A stretch of 64,000 bases of DNA from Mariniphaga sp964398855 (GCA_964398855.1 CAYNOQ010000001.1:30869-94868), one strand, 5' to 3'; shown: positions 34,045 to 44,085, counted from the stretch's first letter. Translations and numbers: made by a program. The notes: generated by a model from the sequence alone, not told the origin.

Positions 34045-35994
34045 TCAGAACGGACTCATCCCCGGATTTTGAAACATTCCGTCCTGCGGTTGCCCGGTGT
34101 TGAGTTCCTGTTCGCGTGCTTCACGTGCTTTTTTCTCGGCTTCTTTTCTCTGCTGCTCTTCTAACTCCCTGTCGCGGATATTTTTGGTGAAAGTCAAATC
34201 GGTTTTCAGATTCCATTTCAGGTTGTTATCCCAGTTTGAGCGCACTCTGACAACCTCATTGATATAGGCAACCCTCTCAGGCTGAACTTTATCCTGAAAG
34301 CTGCCAAAATCCCATTTCCCGTTTCCGTTATCGTCAAAAACAATTTTTATTCTGTATTTTCCCGGAGCCACGTAGCTAAAGACTACGGTTTGATCGCTCT
34401 CAATACTCTGCTCCATAATCAATTCTTCCCTATCTGTGTTTTCGAGCAGCTGAACCAGCATATTTCCCTCCACGCCAGTCATTGAAAGATTTATGGTGCC
34501 GTAATGCTCTTCACTTTGGGTTTTAAACGTTGTGCTGAGCGCTTTGCTGGTAATTCCGTAAATATTTTCACTGGCTGCCGAGTCCACTTCAAGCGTATAG
34601 CTTGTTTCGCTCTCCCACTTGTATTCAAGTCTGTAAGTTCTCCATGCCAGCGTATCCTTTGAAAATTTCACCGGAAGCGGCTGTTTCAGGGTATCGTCTG
34701 CCAGATAAATAGCAAAAGCTGTTGAGTCAATTGATTTTAAGGGATTTGGCGAAGTGAGTAAAATATCCCTGTTCAAATCAAATGCCGATGTGCTCACGTC
34801 AGATACCCAGTTAAACTGCGGCGCCGGCTGCGGCTTGTCATCCTCGTCATCTTCATCTTCGCTGCGGGACTTTCTTCTTCGCTTGGAATCATCCTGCTTT
34901 TCGGCAAACTGCATTTCTACCGTATCCTTTTGAAGATAGAGCTGCTCCAGTGTATCAAGCTGAAAATAGGAAAGTTCCATTCGGATAGTTTCCTTTGCAG
35001 CCAGAGTGGTGTCGGCAATCCACAATGTGAGCGAATCATATTTAATGTTGGGTTCCAGCACATACCAGTCAGGAACAACCGTGTCAATAAGCTGAATATT
35101 AAATGTGTCGGCAACCGGCTCGTTGAAAACAAATGTGCACTGGAAGCGCGAATCTCTCTTTGTGGTTTTCACATACTGCTCAAAAATCTTCTCGGTAAAC
35201 TGCCTCAGAAAAACCGGCTCGGGCAAAAAGATGATGTGCCCTTCAACAAGCAACGAATCCAGTCCCGAAACGGTTGTGTCGGTAAGTGCCACAAATTGGG
35301 CAGAAGGAACAATCAGTGAATCGTGAAATGCAATCTCTTCAGCGCCTTCATCATATTTCAGGTTGGTATTTTCATCATTCACGGAATAAATATGATAAGT
35401 TCCTTCGGCAAGATTATCAAAATAGAAAAGCCCTTCCTTGTCGGTCCGGGAGATATAGTTTGGGCGAACGGTGTAAATTGCCGAATCGTGCAGATTTTTG
35501 TGCAGCATCACCAAAGCGTTCTCCACAGGCTCCAGATTGAAGCTGTTAATCACTCTTCCCGCCACCCTGAGCGTATCTAACCAGTCGCTCGTACTGAAAA
35601 CAAATCTAAGGTTTTCATAAGCATTTCGCTCATTGTTGTCAATGATAGAGTTCTTGAAATCAAGCGAATAGGTTACGCTGTCCTGCAGGTCTTCGTTGAA
35701 GCGCACAATCAGCGTTTTGGATTTAGTGAGAATTGTTGTTCGTTTTTCCAATGGGGGCGAAACCACCAGAATTTCCGACACCTGATCGGGAACGATGAAT
35801 TCGTCAAAAGTGAGTCGCACTTCATTTCCCTTATAATTGAGCGCCTTGTATTTCGGATAGGTTCCCACCAGCACCGGCGGAATGGTATCCTTTGGTCCCC
35901 CTGTGGGCATTCCCTGATTTGCACATGACGAAATAATCACAATCCATGCAAATCCCGCCACAATAAAATATGGTAATTTATCAAGTATCTTCAT
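34045..35994 (-). CDS. Lipoprotein with SbsA-type Ig-like domain
   Basis: A 649-residue lipoprotein; the lipobox IISSC gives Cys24 when starting at ATG 35994. An in-frame start at 36024 would precede the -7 box at 36014-36021 and is rejected. After the Cys, GGPKDTIPPVLVGTYPKYKAL and VRLTFDEFIVPDQ are typical of the Bacteroidota SbsA Ig-like domain. A carboxypeptidase-regulatory-like segment follows (VAGRVINSFNLEPVENALVML). A low-complexity acidic/basic patch (KRRRKSRSEDEDDEDDK) lies near residue 385, and the C-terminus is charged (LEEQQRKEAEKKAREAREQE). It is probably exposed at the cell envelope. Function unknown. Confidence 0.8.
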   Translation of the reverse strand: MKILDKLPYFIVAGFAWIVIISSCANQGMPTGGPKDTIPPVLVGTYPKYKALNYKGNEVRLTFDEFIVPDQVSEILVVSPPLEKRTTILTKSKTLIVRFNEDLQDSVTYSLDFKNSIIDNNERNAYENLRFVFSTSDWLDTLRVAGRVINSFNLEPVENALVMLHKNLHDSAIYTVRPNYISRTDKEGLFYFDNLAEGTYHIYSVNDENTNLKYDEGAEEIAFHDSLIVPSAQFVALTDTTVSGLDSLLVEGHIIFLPEPVFLRQFTEKIFEQYVKTTKRDSRFQCTFVFNEPVADTFNIQLIDTVVPDWYVLEPNIKYDSLTLWIADTTLAAKETIRMELSYFQLDTLEQLYLQKDTVEMQFAEKQDDSKRRRKSRSEDEDDEDDKPQPAPQFNWVSDVSTSAFDLNRDILLTSPNPLKSIDSTAFAIYLADDTLKQPLPVKFSKDTLAWRTYRLEYKWESETSYTLEVDSAASENIYGITSKALSTTFKTQSEEHYGTINLSMTGVEGNMLVQLLENTDREELIMEQSIESDQTVVFSYVAPGKYRIKIVFDDNGNGKWDFGSFQDKVQPERVAYINEVVRVRSNWDNNLKWNLKTDLTFTKNIRDRELEEQQRKEAEKKAREAREQELNTGQPQDGMFQNPGMSPF

Positions 35995-36013
35995 CCTTTT
36001 CGAAAAAGCCCCA

Positions 36014-36021
36014 CAAACATA
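36014..36021 (-). promoter_or_regulatory. -7 box of the Ig-like lipoprotein gene
   Basis: Reverse-strand TATGTTTG, a TAnnTTTG match, 20 bases ahead of ATG 35994. It decides the start codon of that gene. Confidence 0.4.
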
Positions 36022-36042
36022 CAAATTCCTGCAAAGAAAGTA

Positions 36043-36060
36043 ATTTCGTTTTAACGAAAT
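36043..36060. repeat. 18-base palindrome in the divergent lipoprotein/rnr gap
   Basis: ATTTCGTTTTAACGAAAT has perfect 8-base arms around TT. It lies between the divergent -7 boxes of the lipoprotein gene and rnr and could be an operator; no known factor was recognised. Confidence 0.45.
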
Positions 36061-36092
36061 AAAATTACAGAACCAACAGTTGATATTTTCGT

Positions 36093-36100
36093 TAATTTTG
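36093..36100 (+). promoter_or_regulatory. -7 box of rnr
   Basis: TAATTTTG fits TAnnTTTG, 62 bases before ATG 36163. No well-spaced -33 TTTG is visible. Confidence 0.35.
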
Positions 36101-36162
36101 GGAAGAAACGCAATTTCTGGAAGAAATAGAGTAAATTGCGTCTGTTTCTAAAAGAAAAATTA

Positions 36163-38358
36163 ATGGCAAAAAAGAATAAAAAGGAGCGCCGGAAGCTCAA
36201 GAAATCAGTTACTTTTAACAAAAAGAAGCTCAAAAACATCATTCTCTCAACACTTTATGAAGAACCCGGCAGGGTTGTAAATTATAAGCAGGTTTCTTCG
36301 TGGCTCGATATCAGGGATGATGAGAGCCGCCGTCTCATCAACGTTGTGCTTGAAGAGATGAAAGAAGACGGTTACCTTGAGCAGATTTCGCGCGGGAAGT
36401 TCCGGCTGAAGGCAAAAACCGGAAATGTGTGCGGAATTGTTGAGTTGCAGTCACAGGGATTTGCCTACATTATCAGCGATGAAATTGAGCGCCCGGTCAG
36501 GGTTTCGTCACGAAACCTGAACCATGCGATGGATGGCGATAAGGTGCGTGTGCATCTGTTTGCTCAGCGCAATAAGCACTATTATGAAGGTGAAGTAACG
36601 GATATTCTTGAACGCGCAAAATCTACGTTTGTGGGAACGGTGGAAATGTCGCGCAACTTTGCATTTTTTGTTCCTTCGGGTAAGGCGGGATTTGATATTT
36701 TCATTGCCAAAGAGAACCTGAAAGGCGCCAAAAACGGACAAAAAGCGATTGCCGAAATCATTGAATGGCCTCCCAAAGCACGTAGTCCGTTAGGCAAAAT
36801 TGTTGACGTACTGGGAGATTCCGGAGATAATAACGCCGAAATGCATGCTATATTGGCTGAGTTTGAACTGCCCTACAAATTCCCGAAAAAAGTGGATAAA
36901 GCTGCCGAAAAAATCCCTTTTGATATTCCCTCCGAAGAATACGAAAAACGGCGCGATTTCCGTGAAGTTACAACGTTCACCATCGACCCCGCCGATGCCA
37001 AAGATTTTGACGATGCGCTTTCGGTGCGGAAACTCGAAAACGGAAACCGGGAGGTCGGCATTCACATTGCCGACGTAACCTATTATGTTACACCGAATTC
37101 GCTGATTGAAGCTGAAGCGAGAGAGCGTGCAACTTCCGTATATCTTGTTGACCGCGTGGTGCCTATGCTGCCGGAAAGATTGTCCAACGGCGTCTGCTCG
37201 CTGCGCCCGGGTGAAGATAAACTGTGCTTTTCGGCTGTTTTTGAAATAACACCGGACGCTAAGGTTGTCAACCAGTGGTTTGGGAAAACGGTAATTCGCT
37301 CCGATTTCCGGTTTTCTTATGAAGAGGCACAGGAAATTATTGAAACAGGTGAAGGAAAATTTTCCGAAGAGATGCTGAATTTGAACGAATTAGCAGAAAA
37401 ACTGCGCGCACTCCGCTTCAAAAACGGCTCCATCGCTTTTGAACGTGTGGAAGTCAAGTTTAATCTGGATGAAAACGGGAAGCCGCTTTCGGTCTATTTT
37501 CAGGAAAACAAAGAGGCAAACCACCTGATTGAGGAGTTTATGTTGCTGGCTAACAAAAGAGTGGCTGAGTTTATCGGAAAAGCCAAAGGGCGAAAAAAGC
37601 CAAAAACTTTTGTTTACAGAATTCACGACAAGCCCGACCCCGATAAATTGGAAGTTTTTAACACATTCATCAACAAGTTCGGTTACGGCATACAACTGCA
37701 AAGTCCCAAAGCCATTGCCGGTTCCATGAATCGCCTGCTCAATCATGTGCAGGGAAAAGCCGAGCAAAACATGGTTGAAACCTTAGCCATCCGGACGATG
37801 GCAAAAGCCGAATATTCTACGCGAAATATTGGGCACTACGGATTAGCTTTTGATTTTTATTCCCACTTCACTTCTCCCATCCGTCGCTATCCTGACATGA
37901 TGGCGCACCGGCTGTTGGAACGGTATCTGGGCGATGGACGCTCTGCAAATGAACAGGGCATTGAAGAACTTTGCAGGCACGCTTCTGACATGGAAACCCG
38001 CGCATTCAATGCCGAGCGGTCGTCGATAAAGTATAAGCAGGTGGAATTTATGCAGGACCAGATTGGCAAAGAGTTTCCGGGTGTTATTTCGGGAATCACC
38101 GACTGGGGAATTTACGTGGAATTAGAAAATAAAATTGAAGGCATGATTCCCATCCGCGAGCTGGATGACGATTTCTATATTTTTGATGAAAAAAACTTTG
38201 CGCTCGTCGGGCGGCACAACCAAAAGAAATACCAGCTGGGCGACAACATCAACATCAAAATATGGCGCACTAACTTAGAGAAAAAGCAACTCGATTTTCG
38301 TCTTGCAGATACAATTAATGAAGAAGTTTCCGAAATTCAAATCAACAAAAGATACTAA
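36163..38358 (+). CDS. rnr: Ribonuclease R
   Basis: A 731-residue 3'-to-5' exoribonuclease. A basic N-terminus (MAKKNKKERRKLKK) and a winged-helix-like segment (NYKQVSSWLDIRDDESRRLI) precede two cold-shock domains. The RNB catalytic domain has TIDPADAKDFDDALSV, with the clustered Asp that bind Mg, and later HFTSPIRRYPDMMAHRLL. A C-terminal S1 domain (FPGVISGITDWGIYVELENKIEGMIPI) binds RNA. It degrades structured RNA in the cytoplasm. ATG 36163 is preferred to an in-frame TTG at 36136. Confidence 0.95.
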   Translation: MAKKNKKERRKLKKSVTFNKKKLKNIILSTLYEEPGRVVNYKQVSSWLDIRDDESRRLINVVLEEMKEDGYLEQISRGKFRLKAKTGNVCGIVELQSQGFAYIISDEIERPVRVSSRNLNHAMDGDKVRVHLFAQRNKHYYEGEVTDILERAKSTFVGTVEMSRNFAFFVPSGKAGFDIFIAKENLKGAKNGQKAIAEIIEWPPKARSPLGKIVDVLGDSGDNNAEMHAILAEFELPYKFPKKVDKAAEKIPFDIPSEEYEKRRDFREVTTFTIDPADAKDFDDALSVRKLENGNREVGIHIADVTYYVTPNSLIEAEARERATSVYLVDRVVPMLPERLSNGVCSLRPGEDKLCFSAVFEITPDAKVVNQWFGKTVIRSDFRFSYEEAQEIIETGEGKFSEEMLNLNELAEKLRALRFKNGSIAFERVEVKFNLDENGKPLSVYFQENKEANHLIEEFMLLANKRVAEFIGKAKGRKKPKTFVYRIHDKPDPDKLEVFNTFINKFGYGIQLQSPKAIAGSMNRLLNHVQGKAEQNMVETLAIRTMAKAEYSTRNIGHYGLAFDFYSHFTSPIRRYPDMMAHRLLERYLGDGRSANEQGIEELCRHASDMETRAFNAERSSIKYKQVEFMQDQIGKEFPGVISGITDWGIYVELENKIEGMIPIRELDDDFYIFDEKNFALVGRHNQKKYQLGDNINIKIWRTNLEKKQLDFRLADTINEEVSEIQINKRY

Positions 38359-38518
38359 CTGCGCCCCTGAAAAAGCTCACTAAAATCACGAGTGTATAAA
38401 AGTTCAAACGAAACTGATGGTTTTTAATTTTTCAGGATTTTTGGGAACAACATTTTGGAATACCCGGTTGAATTATGAAACAGTTCGCTGTTTGCGGCGT
38501 GCCACTGCTCCCCATTTC

Positions 38519-38556
38519 AAAAAAGGCTGTCCATCGTTTGACGAACAGCCTTTTTT
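38519..38556. terminator. Bidirectional intrinsic terminator
   Basis: AAAAAAGGCTGT (38519-38530) pairs with ACAGCCTTTTTT (38545-38556) over a 14-base loop. An A run on one side and a T run on the other let it end both rnr and the convergent Oar-like gene. The rest of 38359-38577 shows nothing else. Confidence 0.85.
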
Positions 38557-38577
38557 AGCTTAATAATTCTTTAGCGT

Positions 38578-41500
38578 TTAAAAGAAATAGCGGATGCCAA
38601 ACTGGAGTCTCCAGGTTTGGGTTGTTACGTCATTATAATGTGTATATATTTCAGAAACCTTTTCAGGTGAAAAGAATGAGAAATATGGTACGTTATCATC
38701 GGCAGTACCACTAATACCATCTTGATTTACACCTTCAAATCTGAGAATCTGCCCCTTATTCGCCGCGGAAATCATCTGTTTGTTTACACCCCAGGTGTTT
38801 TTTAACATATTGCCAAAATTAAGAATGTCAAAACTCACCTGCAGTGTGTTTACTGTATTACCTGTCCTGACATTAAGATTTTGCGCCAAACGCAGATCAA
38901 AACGATGAACCAAAGGCGCATAAGCAGCGTAAGCATCAGCATACTGACCTTTGTGTTTACTTAGATATTTATCTTTTTCCACAAAATCCCAGAAACGATC
39001 TGCATCACCCTGTGTTGCCCATTGAATTTCATCTTTTGTTTTAGGAATATAAATCAAGTCCTGATTAATACCATCTCCATTCATGTCATTTGAGTAAGTG
39101 TAGCTGTAGCGATTTGGAGAGTATGCCTGATAAAACAATCCTATCTCAGTAGATGTCCATCCATTTAAGTAGTCCAGACTATAATTTAAAGCTGCAATAA
39201 ATCTATCCGGTACAACGTATTGCGACCATTGAGTATCATTAAAATTAGGTCCTCCAATAGTAGGAAGCCCTTGCCATGCAGAAGTTGCATTTGAACCGGG
39301 CATACCGCTTATTTCATAAGATGCAGTACGCGTGTAAGCAGCCATCAGGTTCAGGTCTTTAACCGGTTCTGCATTAATTGTAATATTACCCGTGTAGCCA
39401 TATCCCTGATTAGTGTTTGTTAAAACGCCAAGTACACCAACATTCTTTCTGTGACTTTCATCATAAGCAACATTATTGGCGTAATAATTATAATTAGCCG
39501 GATAAGAAAAACGATCATCCGGACCGTCAAATCTTCTGTAACCATTTGCTTCAGTCTGATCCTTAATGTTATAGTTAAGCAAACGAATATCATTGATATA
39601 TTTTGTAAACATACCTTCAATTGTTACAGACAATGGGAATGATGTTGGTAATCTGTAATCGACCGCAAAAGATGATTTCCATACTTGTGGCATTTTGAAA
39701 TCCTTATCAACACCAGCCATGTTGCTTTGAAGGGTTCCTTCGGCAGGAGAAATTGTGGTTTTCAAACCTAATGCATCAATCATATCTTTTACGTCAGTTA
39801 ACAAAAGTCCATCTTTATAAAGATTGTCCAATTTAGGATCACGACTTTTTACCTCTCCAACTTCTGCTAATTCAGCTTTAACATCATCATCCGAAGATCC
39901 ATAATATTGTGTATATATTTGATTACTTGCACCTTGAATCATGCCGGAGTTTTGTGGCATATTAGTGAAGAATACCAGAGGAATACGTCCGGTAAACAGG
40001 CCTGTTCCACCTCTTAGAATAAGTGTTTTATCCTGATTTACATCCCAGGTAAAACCAATTCGTGGTGAAAATTGGATTTTAGTAGAGGGCCATTGTCCTG
40101 TATCTACTTTTTTCCCGCCAAAGTCAAGATCATACAATGCCTGATTTCGCATAATATCGTTTAGAAATAGGGTATTGTCAACGCGAAGTCCGTATGTAAG
40201 TTTCAGGTTGTCTGAAAGGTTCCATTCATCCTGTGCATAAGCAGCTAATTGTCCAAAAATAACCCTGCCGGCAGGTTTTTCTTCTCCGTCGTAACCATAG
40301 GTAAGTGCAAAAGCTTCAGGAGCGTTATTATTTACGAAGTCCGAGAAGCTGAAAAAGCGATAATAACCCGTACCGTTACGCATATATGAGTTGTGAGCCA
40401 TTTGCTGTTCGTAGCTTATACCTGCGGTTATTTTATGATTTGCCGCATAATAGGTAAAGTTGTCCGTAATACTCAAAATGTTGTTCATAACACCATTATT
40501 CCAGGTGAAAAGTTCATAACCGGCACTCATGTACGGTTTGAAGTTTATGTTGTTATAAGGATCTTCACCAGCTGCAAGGACATCATCGCCATTCATAATA
40601 TCAATATGTGGAAAAGGCGATGACTTACTGCCACGCTGATCATTGATATTAGTGAAAGTGAAAAGAAGCTGATTGCTTATATTATCAGTCAGGCGGGAAT
40701 TTAATTCGGCGCTTAATGATTTAACAACATTTCCCTGTGAATAAGTATTGTTCATAAAAGCCATTCCGTCAACTCCTATTCTGTCAGTACCATTTAATCT
40801 GTATCCTGTATCAGCAGAGTTGCCGTTTGGTGGTGTCCAATTATCATTTTTGGTATAGTTATAACGCAGGCTAAGTCTGTGAATCTCGTTGATATTCCAA
40901 TCCAAACGACCCAAATACTTTAAGTTTGATACTCCTCCCGGAAAATCGGTAGAAGATCCTGTGTTATATCCGTATCGCTCTTTCAGAAGTTGAGAAAACT
41001 CATCCATATCCGATTGTCTTGCATGGGAAATAAATTCATCTCCTTTGGCAACGCCGTCTTTGGAAGCACGAAATTTAGAAATCTGAGCAGGACTATCAAC
41101 AAATTCAATATTGCCAAAAAAGAAAAGCCTGTCTTTTATGATTGGACCTCCCAGAGTTGCACCGTAGGTAGTTTTTCCCTCTTTTGCCCTTTCACCTTCG
41201 GGTGAAAAATCGCCAATTGTATTCCCTCTCATGTTCTGATTATTCACATAAGTATAAGCAGAACCTTTGAATGTATTTGTTCCGGATTTCGTTATAGCAT
41301 TAATGCCACCGCCAATAAAATTTGATTGGCGAACATCAAACGGTGCAACAACTACCTGAATCTCTTCAATTGCATCTAACGAAATAGGATTACCTCCGCC
41401 GGGAAGACTTGAGCTTAACCCAAAGTTGTTATTAAAATTAGAACCATCCACGGTAAAGTTACTTGATCTGCCATCTCTACCGGCAAAGCTCATTCCGTTA

Positions 41501-42000
41501 GCATAGGGCGAAAGGCTGGCTATATCGGAAATGCTGCGGTTAATGGTGGGTATGGCTTTCATCTGTTCGTTGGAGATATTGGTGGATGGCCCGGTTTTTT
41601 CAGTTTGAAAAGCCGAAGCTTTTCTACCCACAACCAGTACTTCACCCACATCCACGGTGCTTTCTTCCAGATTAACGTTCAGTACAAACGCTTCTCCCAA
41701 CAGCAGTCTTATATCGGTGTAAGTCTTTTTTGCAAAACCCACAAAAGAAACTTCCACTTTATAGGGTCCGCCCGGGCGCATCCCCTGAAGGTTATACCGT
41801 CCTTCAGTATTGGTAATTGTTCCGTACTGTGTCCCCGACGGTTCATGAATGGCAATGATTGTTGCCCCGGGAAGCCTCTCCTGCTGGTCGCCGGTAACTA
41901 CTCCGTTCATCGCCGATGTAGTGATTTGAGCAAATCCGGAGTTGGCTAAAAAAAGGAGAAAGCAAAACACAAAACCTGCTCGTAATAATTTGGTCATCAT
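38578..42000 (-). CDS. Oar-like TonB-dependent receptor with N-terminal carboxypeptidase-regulatory domain
   Basis: A 1140-residue outer-membrane protein with a signal peptide ending at GFAQ. A CarboxypepD_reg-like domain covers about 25-115 (GVVTGDQQERLPGATIIAI). A plug follows (about 125-250; NISNEQMKAIPTINRSISDIASLSPYANGMSF, NFTVDGSNFNNNFG, FIGGGINAITKSGTN), then a large barrel ending WRLQFGIRYFF. This is the Oar/OmpA-related TonB family, often implicated in uptake of large substrates or in adhesion. No SusD partner follows, so it is not a classical glycan system. The N-terminal part is clearly richer in G+C than the barrel. Confidence 0.88.
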   Translation of the reverse strand: MMTKLLRAGFVFCFLLFLANSGFAQITTSAMNGVVTGDQQERLPGATIIAIHEPSGTQYGTITNTEGRYNLQGMRPGGPYKVEVSFVGFAKKTYTDIRLLLGEAFVLNVNLEESTVDVGEVLVVGRKASAFQTEKTGPSTNISNEQMKAIPTINRSISDIASLSPYANGMSFAGRDGRSSNFTVDGSNFNNNFGLSSSLPGGGNPISLDAIEEIQVVVAPFDVRQSNFIGGGINAITKSGTNTFKGSAYTYVNNQNMRGNTIGDFSPEGERAKEGKTTYGATLGGPIIKDRLFFFGNIEFVDSPAQISKFRASKDGVAKGDEFISHARQSDMDEFSQLLKERYGYNTGSSTDFPGGVSNLKYLGRLDWNINEIHRLSLRYNYTKNDNWTPPNGNSADTGYRLNGTDRIGVDGMAFMNNTYSQGNVVKSLSAELNSRLTDNISNQLLFTFTNINDQRGSKSSPFPHIDIMNGDDVLAAGEDPYNNINFKPYMSAGYELFTWNNGVMNNILSITDNFTYYAANHKITAGISYEQQMAHNSYMRNGTGYYRFFSFSDFVNNNAPEAFALTYGYDGEEKPAGRVIFGQLAAYAQDEWNLSDNLKLTYGLRVDNTLFLNDIMRNQALYDLDFGGKKVDTGQWPSTKIQFSPRIGFTWDVNQDKTLILRGGTGLFTGRIPLVFFTNMPQNSGMIQGASNQIYTQYYGSSDDDVKAELAEVGEVKSRDPKLDNLYKDGLLLTDVKDMIDALGLKTTISPAEGTLQSNMAGVDKDFKMPQVWKSSFAVDYRLPTSFPLSVTIEGMFTKYINDIRLLNYNIKDQTEANGYRRFDGPDDRFSYPANYNYYANNVAYDESHRKNVGVLGVLTNTNQGYGYTGNITINAEPVKDLNLMAAYTRTASYEISGMPGSNATSAWQGLPTIGGPNFNDTQWSQYVVPDRFIAALNYSLDYLNGWTSTEIGLFYQAYSPNRYSYTYSNDMNGDGINQDLIYIPKTKDEIQWATQGDADRFWDFVEKDKYLSKHKGQYADAYAAYAPLVHRFDLRLAQNLNVRTGNTVNTLQVSFDILNFGNMLKNTWGVNKQMISAANKGQILRFEGVNQDGISGTADDNVPYFSFFSPEKVSEIYTHYNDVTTQTWRLQFGIRYFF

Positions 42001-42438
42001 AATTGTAGATTTTAAAATTAATGTTTCTTGAATTGTTTTTGAATTATGAACTGAGAGAATATTTTGAAATTAAAAAGTTAAATATGAAGTAAAACATCTG
42101 TTCTCCAAACTTGTGGCTATCATAAAAACCATAGTTAATCTGAATCAATTTCTCAAATGTTAAAAATACAAAAATAATGATTGCAATGAATTATTTTCCT
42201 GTTTTTTGTGGCTGAAAATTTCTCATTTAAAAGTCGGGACAAGTTAATCTCACATTATCAGATGAAATGCCGGGAAAAGTTTCTTTTTAAAAAATACTGT
42301 CTGTTTCCCAAAAATTAAATTTTCATCTCCCGGGCAGTTTCAAAAGCTAACGATGAAATGTGTTGCTTTTCAACATTTGTGGCTGCTTTGAAAATGAATT
42401 CCTATTTTTGTGCTTTGTTGATTTAAACAGAAAATTTC
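42001..42438. other. A+T-rich divergent intergenic region with one promoter
   Basis: There is no gene in these 438 bases. It separates the Oar-like receptor (reverse) from the PfkB kinase (forward). The clearest signal is the promoter at 42376-42410. No reverse-strand TAnnTTTG was found for the receptor, so its promoter may differ from the housekeeping type. Confidence 0.8.
42376..42410 (+). promoter_or_regulatory. Promoter of the PfkB kinase gene
   Basis: TTTG (42376-42379) and TATTTTTG (42403-42410) are separated by 23 bases, slightly long for the Bacteroidota consensus. The -7 box is 28 bases before ATG 42439. Confidence 0.5.
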
Positions 42439-43434
42439 ATGAAAAATAATGATAAACTACCTGCCGTATTAGGCTTTGGGAATGCACTTGTAGATGTGAT
42501 ACATGCGCTCGAAAATGACGATATACTTGCCGGATTTGGTCTGCCGCGCGGGAGCATGACTCTTGTGGATGACAAGCTTTCTGAAAAAATATACAGTTCT
42601 GTTGGAAATGTTCGCCGGCAAATGACCACCGGCGGTTCGGCAGCCAACACTATTCATTCGTTGGCATCGCTTGGTGCGCCCTGCGGATACTTAGGAAAAA
42701 TCGGAACCGATGAGCTGGGAAAAATCTTCCGGGAAGAGTTTGAGCAAAAACAGGTTAAAACCCACCTGCTGCTGAGCGAAAAACCCACGGGCAGGGTGAT
42801 GGCATTAGTCAGTCCCGACTCGGAACGGACAATGGCTACCTATCTCGGAGCTGCTGCCGATATGAAACCGGAAGAGTTGACTTCTATAATTTTTTCAGGA
42901 TATTCCATTCTCTATATTGAGGGCTATCTGGTTCAGGATCACCGTCTGATTGAAAGAGCGATTGATCTGGCACGCAGCAACGAACTGAAAGTTGCAGTGG
43001 ATTTATCCAGCTACAATATTGTTGAAGAAAATCTTGATTTTTTGAAAAACTTGGTTGCTCAGAAAATCGACATCGTCTTTGCAAACGAAGAAGAAGCATT
43101 CGCTTTTACCGGAAAAAACCCGGATGAGGCGTTGCAGGAGATTGCTTCAATGTGTGAGCTTGCCATTGTAAAAATTGGTAAGGAAGGCTCGTTGGTGCAA
43201 AAGGGAGCCGAAAAAGTAAAAATTGATGCCATTCCAGCCACGGCTGTTGATACCACAGGTGCAGGCGACAGCTATGCCGCCGGATTTCTCTACGGATTAG
43301 TAAATAATTTCAGTCTCGGAAAGAGCGGACGCATCGCTTCGCTGCTGTCCGGGAAAGCGGTTGAAGTGATGGGAGCTAAAATTCCGCAGGAAATTTGGAC
43401 TGAAATTTTAAAAACAGTGAAGGAGATGGATTAA
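42439..43434 (+). CDS. PfkB family carbohydrate/nucleoside kinase (adenosine kinase-like)
   Basis: A 331-residue PfkB-family kinase. It starts VLGFGNALVDVIHAL, has the substrate segment TTGGSAANTIHSLASLGAPCGYLGKIGTDE, and ends with the PfkB signature DTTGAGDSYAAGFL, which holds the catalytic Asp. NEEEAFAFTGK and IVKIGKEGSLVQ complete the fold. Bacteroidota homologues are annotated adenosine kinase; ribokinase-like activity on another sugar is equally possible. It converges on a deoxynucleoside kinase gene with a 4-base overlap, a hint but not proof of nucleoside salvage. Confidence 0.85.
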   Translation: MKNNDKLPAVLGFGNALVDVIHALENDDILAGFGLPRGSMTLVDDKLSEKIYSSVGNVRRQMTTGGSAANTIHSLASLGAPCGYLGKIGTDELGKIFREEFEQKQVKTHLLLSEKPTGRVMALVSPDSERTMATYLGAAADMKPEELTSIIFSGYSILYIEGYLVQDHRLIERAIDLARSNELKVAVDLSSYNIVEENLDFLKNLVAQKIDIVFANEEEAFAFTGKNPDEALQEIASMCELAIVKIGKEGSLVQKGAEKVKIDAIPATAVDTTGAGDSYAAGFLYGLVNNFSLGKSGRIASLLSGKAVEVMGAKIPQEIWTEILKTVKEMD

Positions 43435-44045
43435 AAAAGTCCGTGAATCTCGGCATTTATTTTATCAATGATAGCGCTCAGGTCTTCGGGTCGGGATGTA
43501 AAGTCAAGCTTATCTACATTGATAATCAACATCTTCCCTTTTGTGTAGCCCGATATCCAGTTTTCATAACGCTCATTCAGTTGTTTCAGGTAATCGATCC
43601 GGATTGAACTTTCAAATGCACGACCCCTTTTCTGAATCTGATTCACCAGAGTCGGAACGGAAGCACGAAGATAAATGAGCAGATCCAATGGCTGGATGAA
43701 ACCTGACATAAGATCAAAAAGTGCTTTGTAATTTTTAAAATCGCGGGTACTCATCAGCCCCATACTATGCAGGTTGGGTGCAAAAATTTCAGAATCTTCA
43801 TAAATTGTACGGTCCTGAATCACCGTCTTTTTTGACTCCCTGATGTTGATAATCTGTTTGAACCGGGAATTGAGAAAATAAATTTGGAGATTAAATGACC
43901 AGCGTTGCATATCGTTGTAAAAATCGTTCAGATATGGATTTTCATCAACCTCCTCAAAATGGGGTGTCCAATTGTAATGTTTTGCAAGCAACTCTGTTAA
44001 AGTAGTTTTTCCTGCTCCAATATTTCCTGCAACAGCTATATGCAT
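43431..44045 (-). CDS. Deoxynucleoside kinase
   Basis: A 204-residue deoxynucleoside kinase of the dCK/dGK family. The P-loop is VAGNIGAGKTTL (6-17), substrate Glu lies in FEEVDENPYL, the DR(T/S) motif is VIQDRTIYEDSEIF, and the LID Arg region is QIQKRGRAFESSIRIDYL. It salvages deoxynucleosides to monophosphates in the cytoplasm. The downstream-neighbouring GH3-like gene lies 40 bases upstream on the same strand, so they may be co-transcribed. The exact base preference cannot be read. Confidence 0.9.
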   Translation of the reverse strand: MHIAVAGNIGAGKTTLTELLAKHYNWTPHFEEVDENPYLNDFYNDMQRWSFNLQIYFLNSRFKQIINIRESKKTVIQDRTIYEDSEIFAPNLHSMGLMSTRDFKNYKALFDLMSGFIQPLDLLIYLRASVPTLVNQIQKRGRAFESSIRIDYLKQLNERYENWISGYTKGKMLIINVDKLDFTSRPEDLSAIIDKINAEIHGLF

Positions 44046-44085
44046 AGTTTTTAATTTAATTTCCGAATCTATAATTTTTTTTGAT

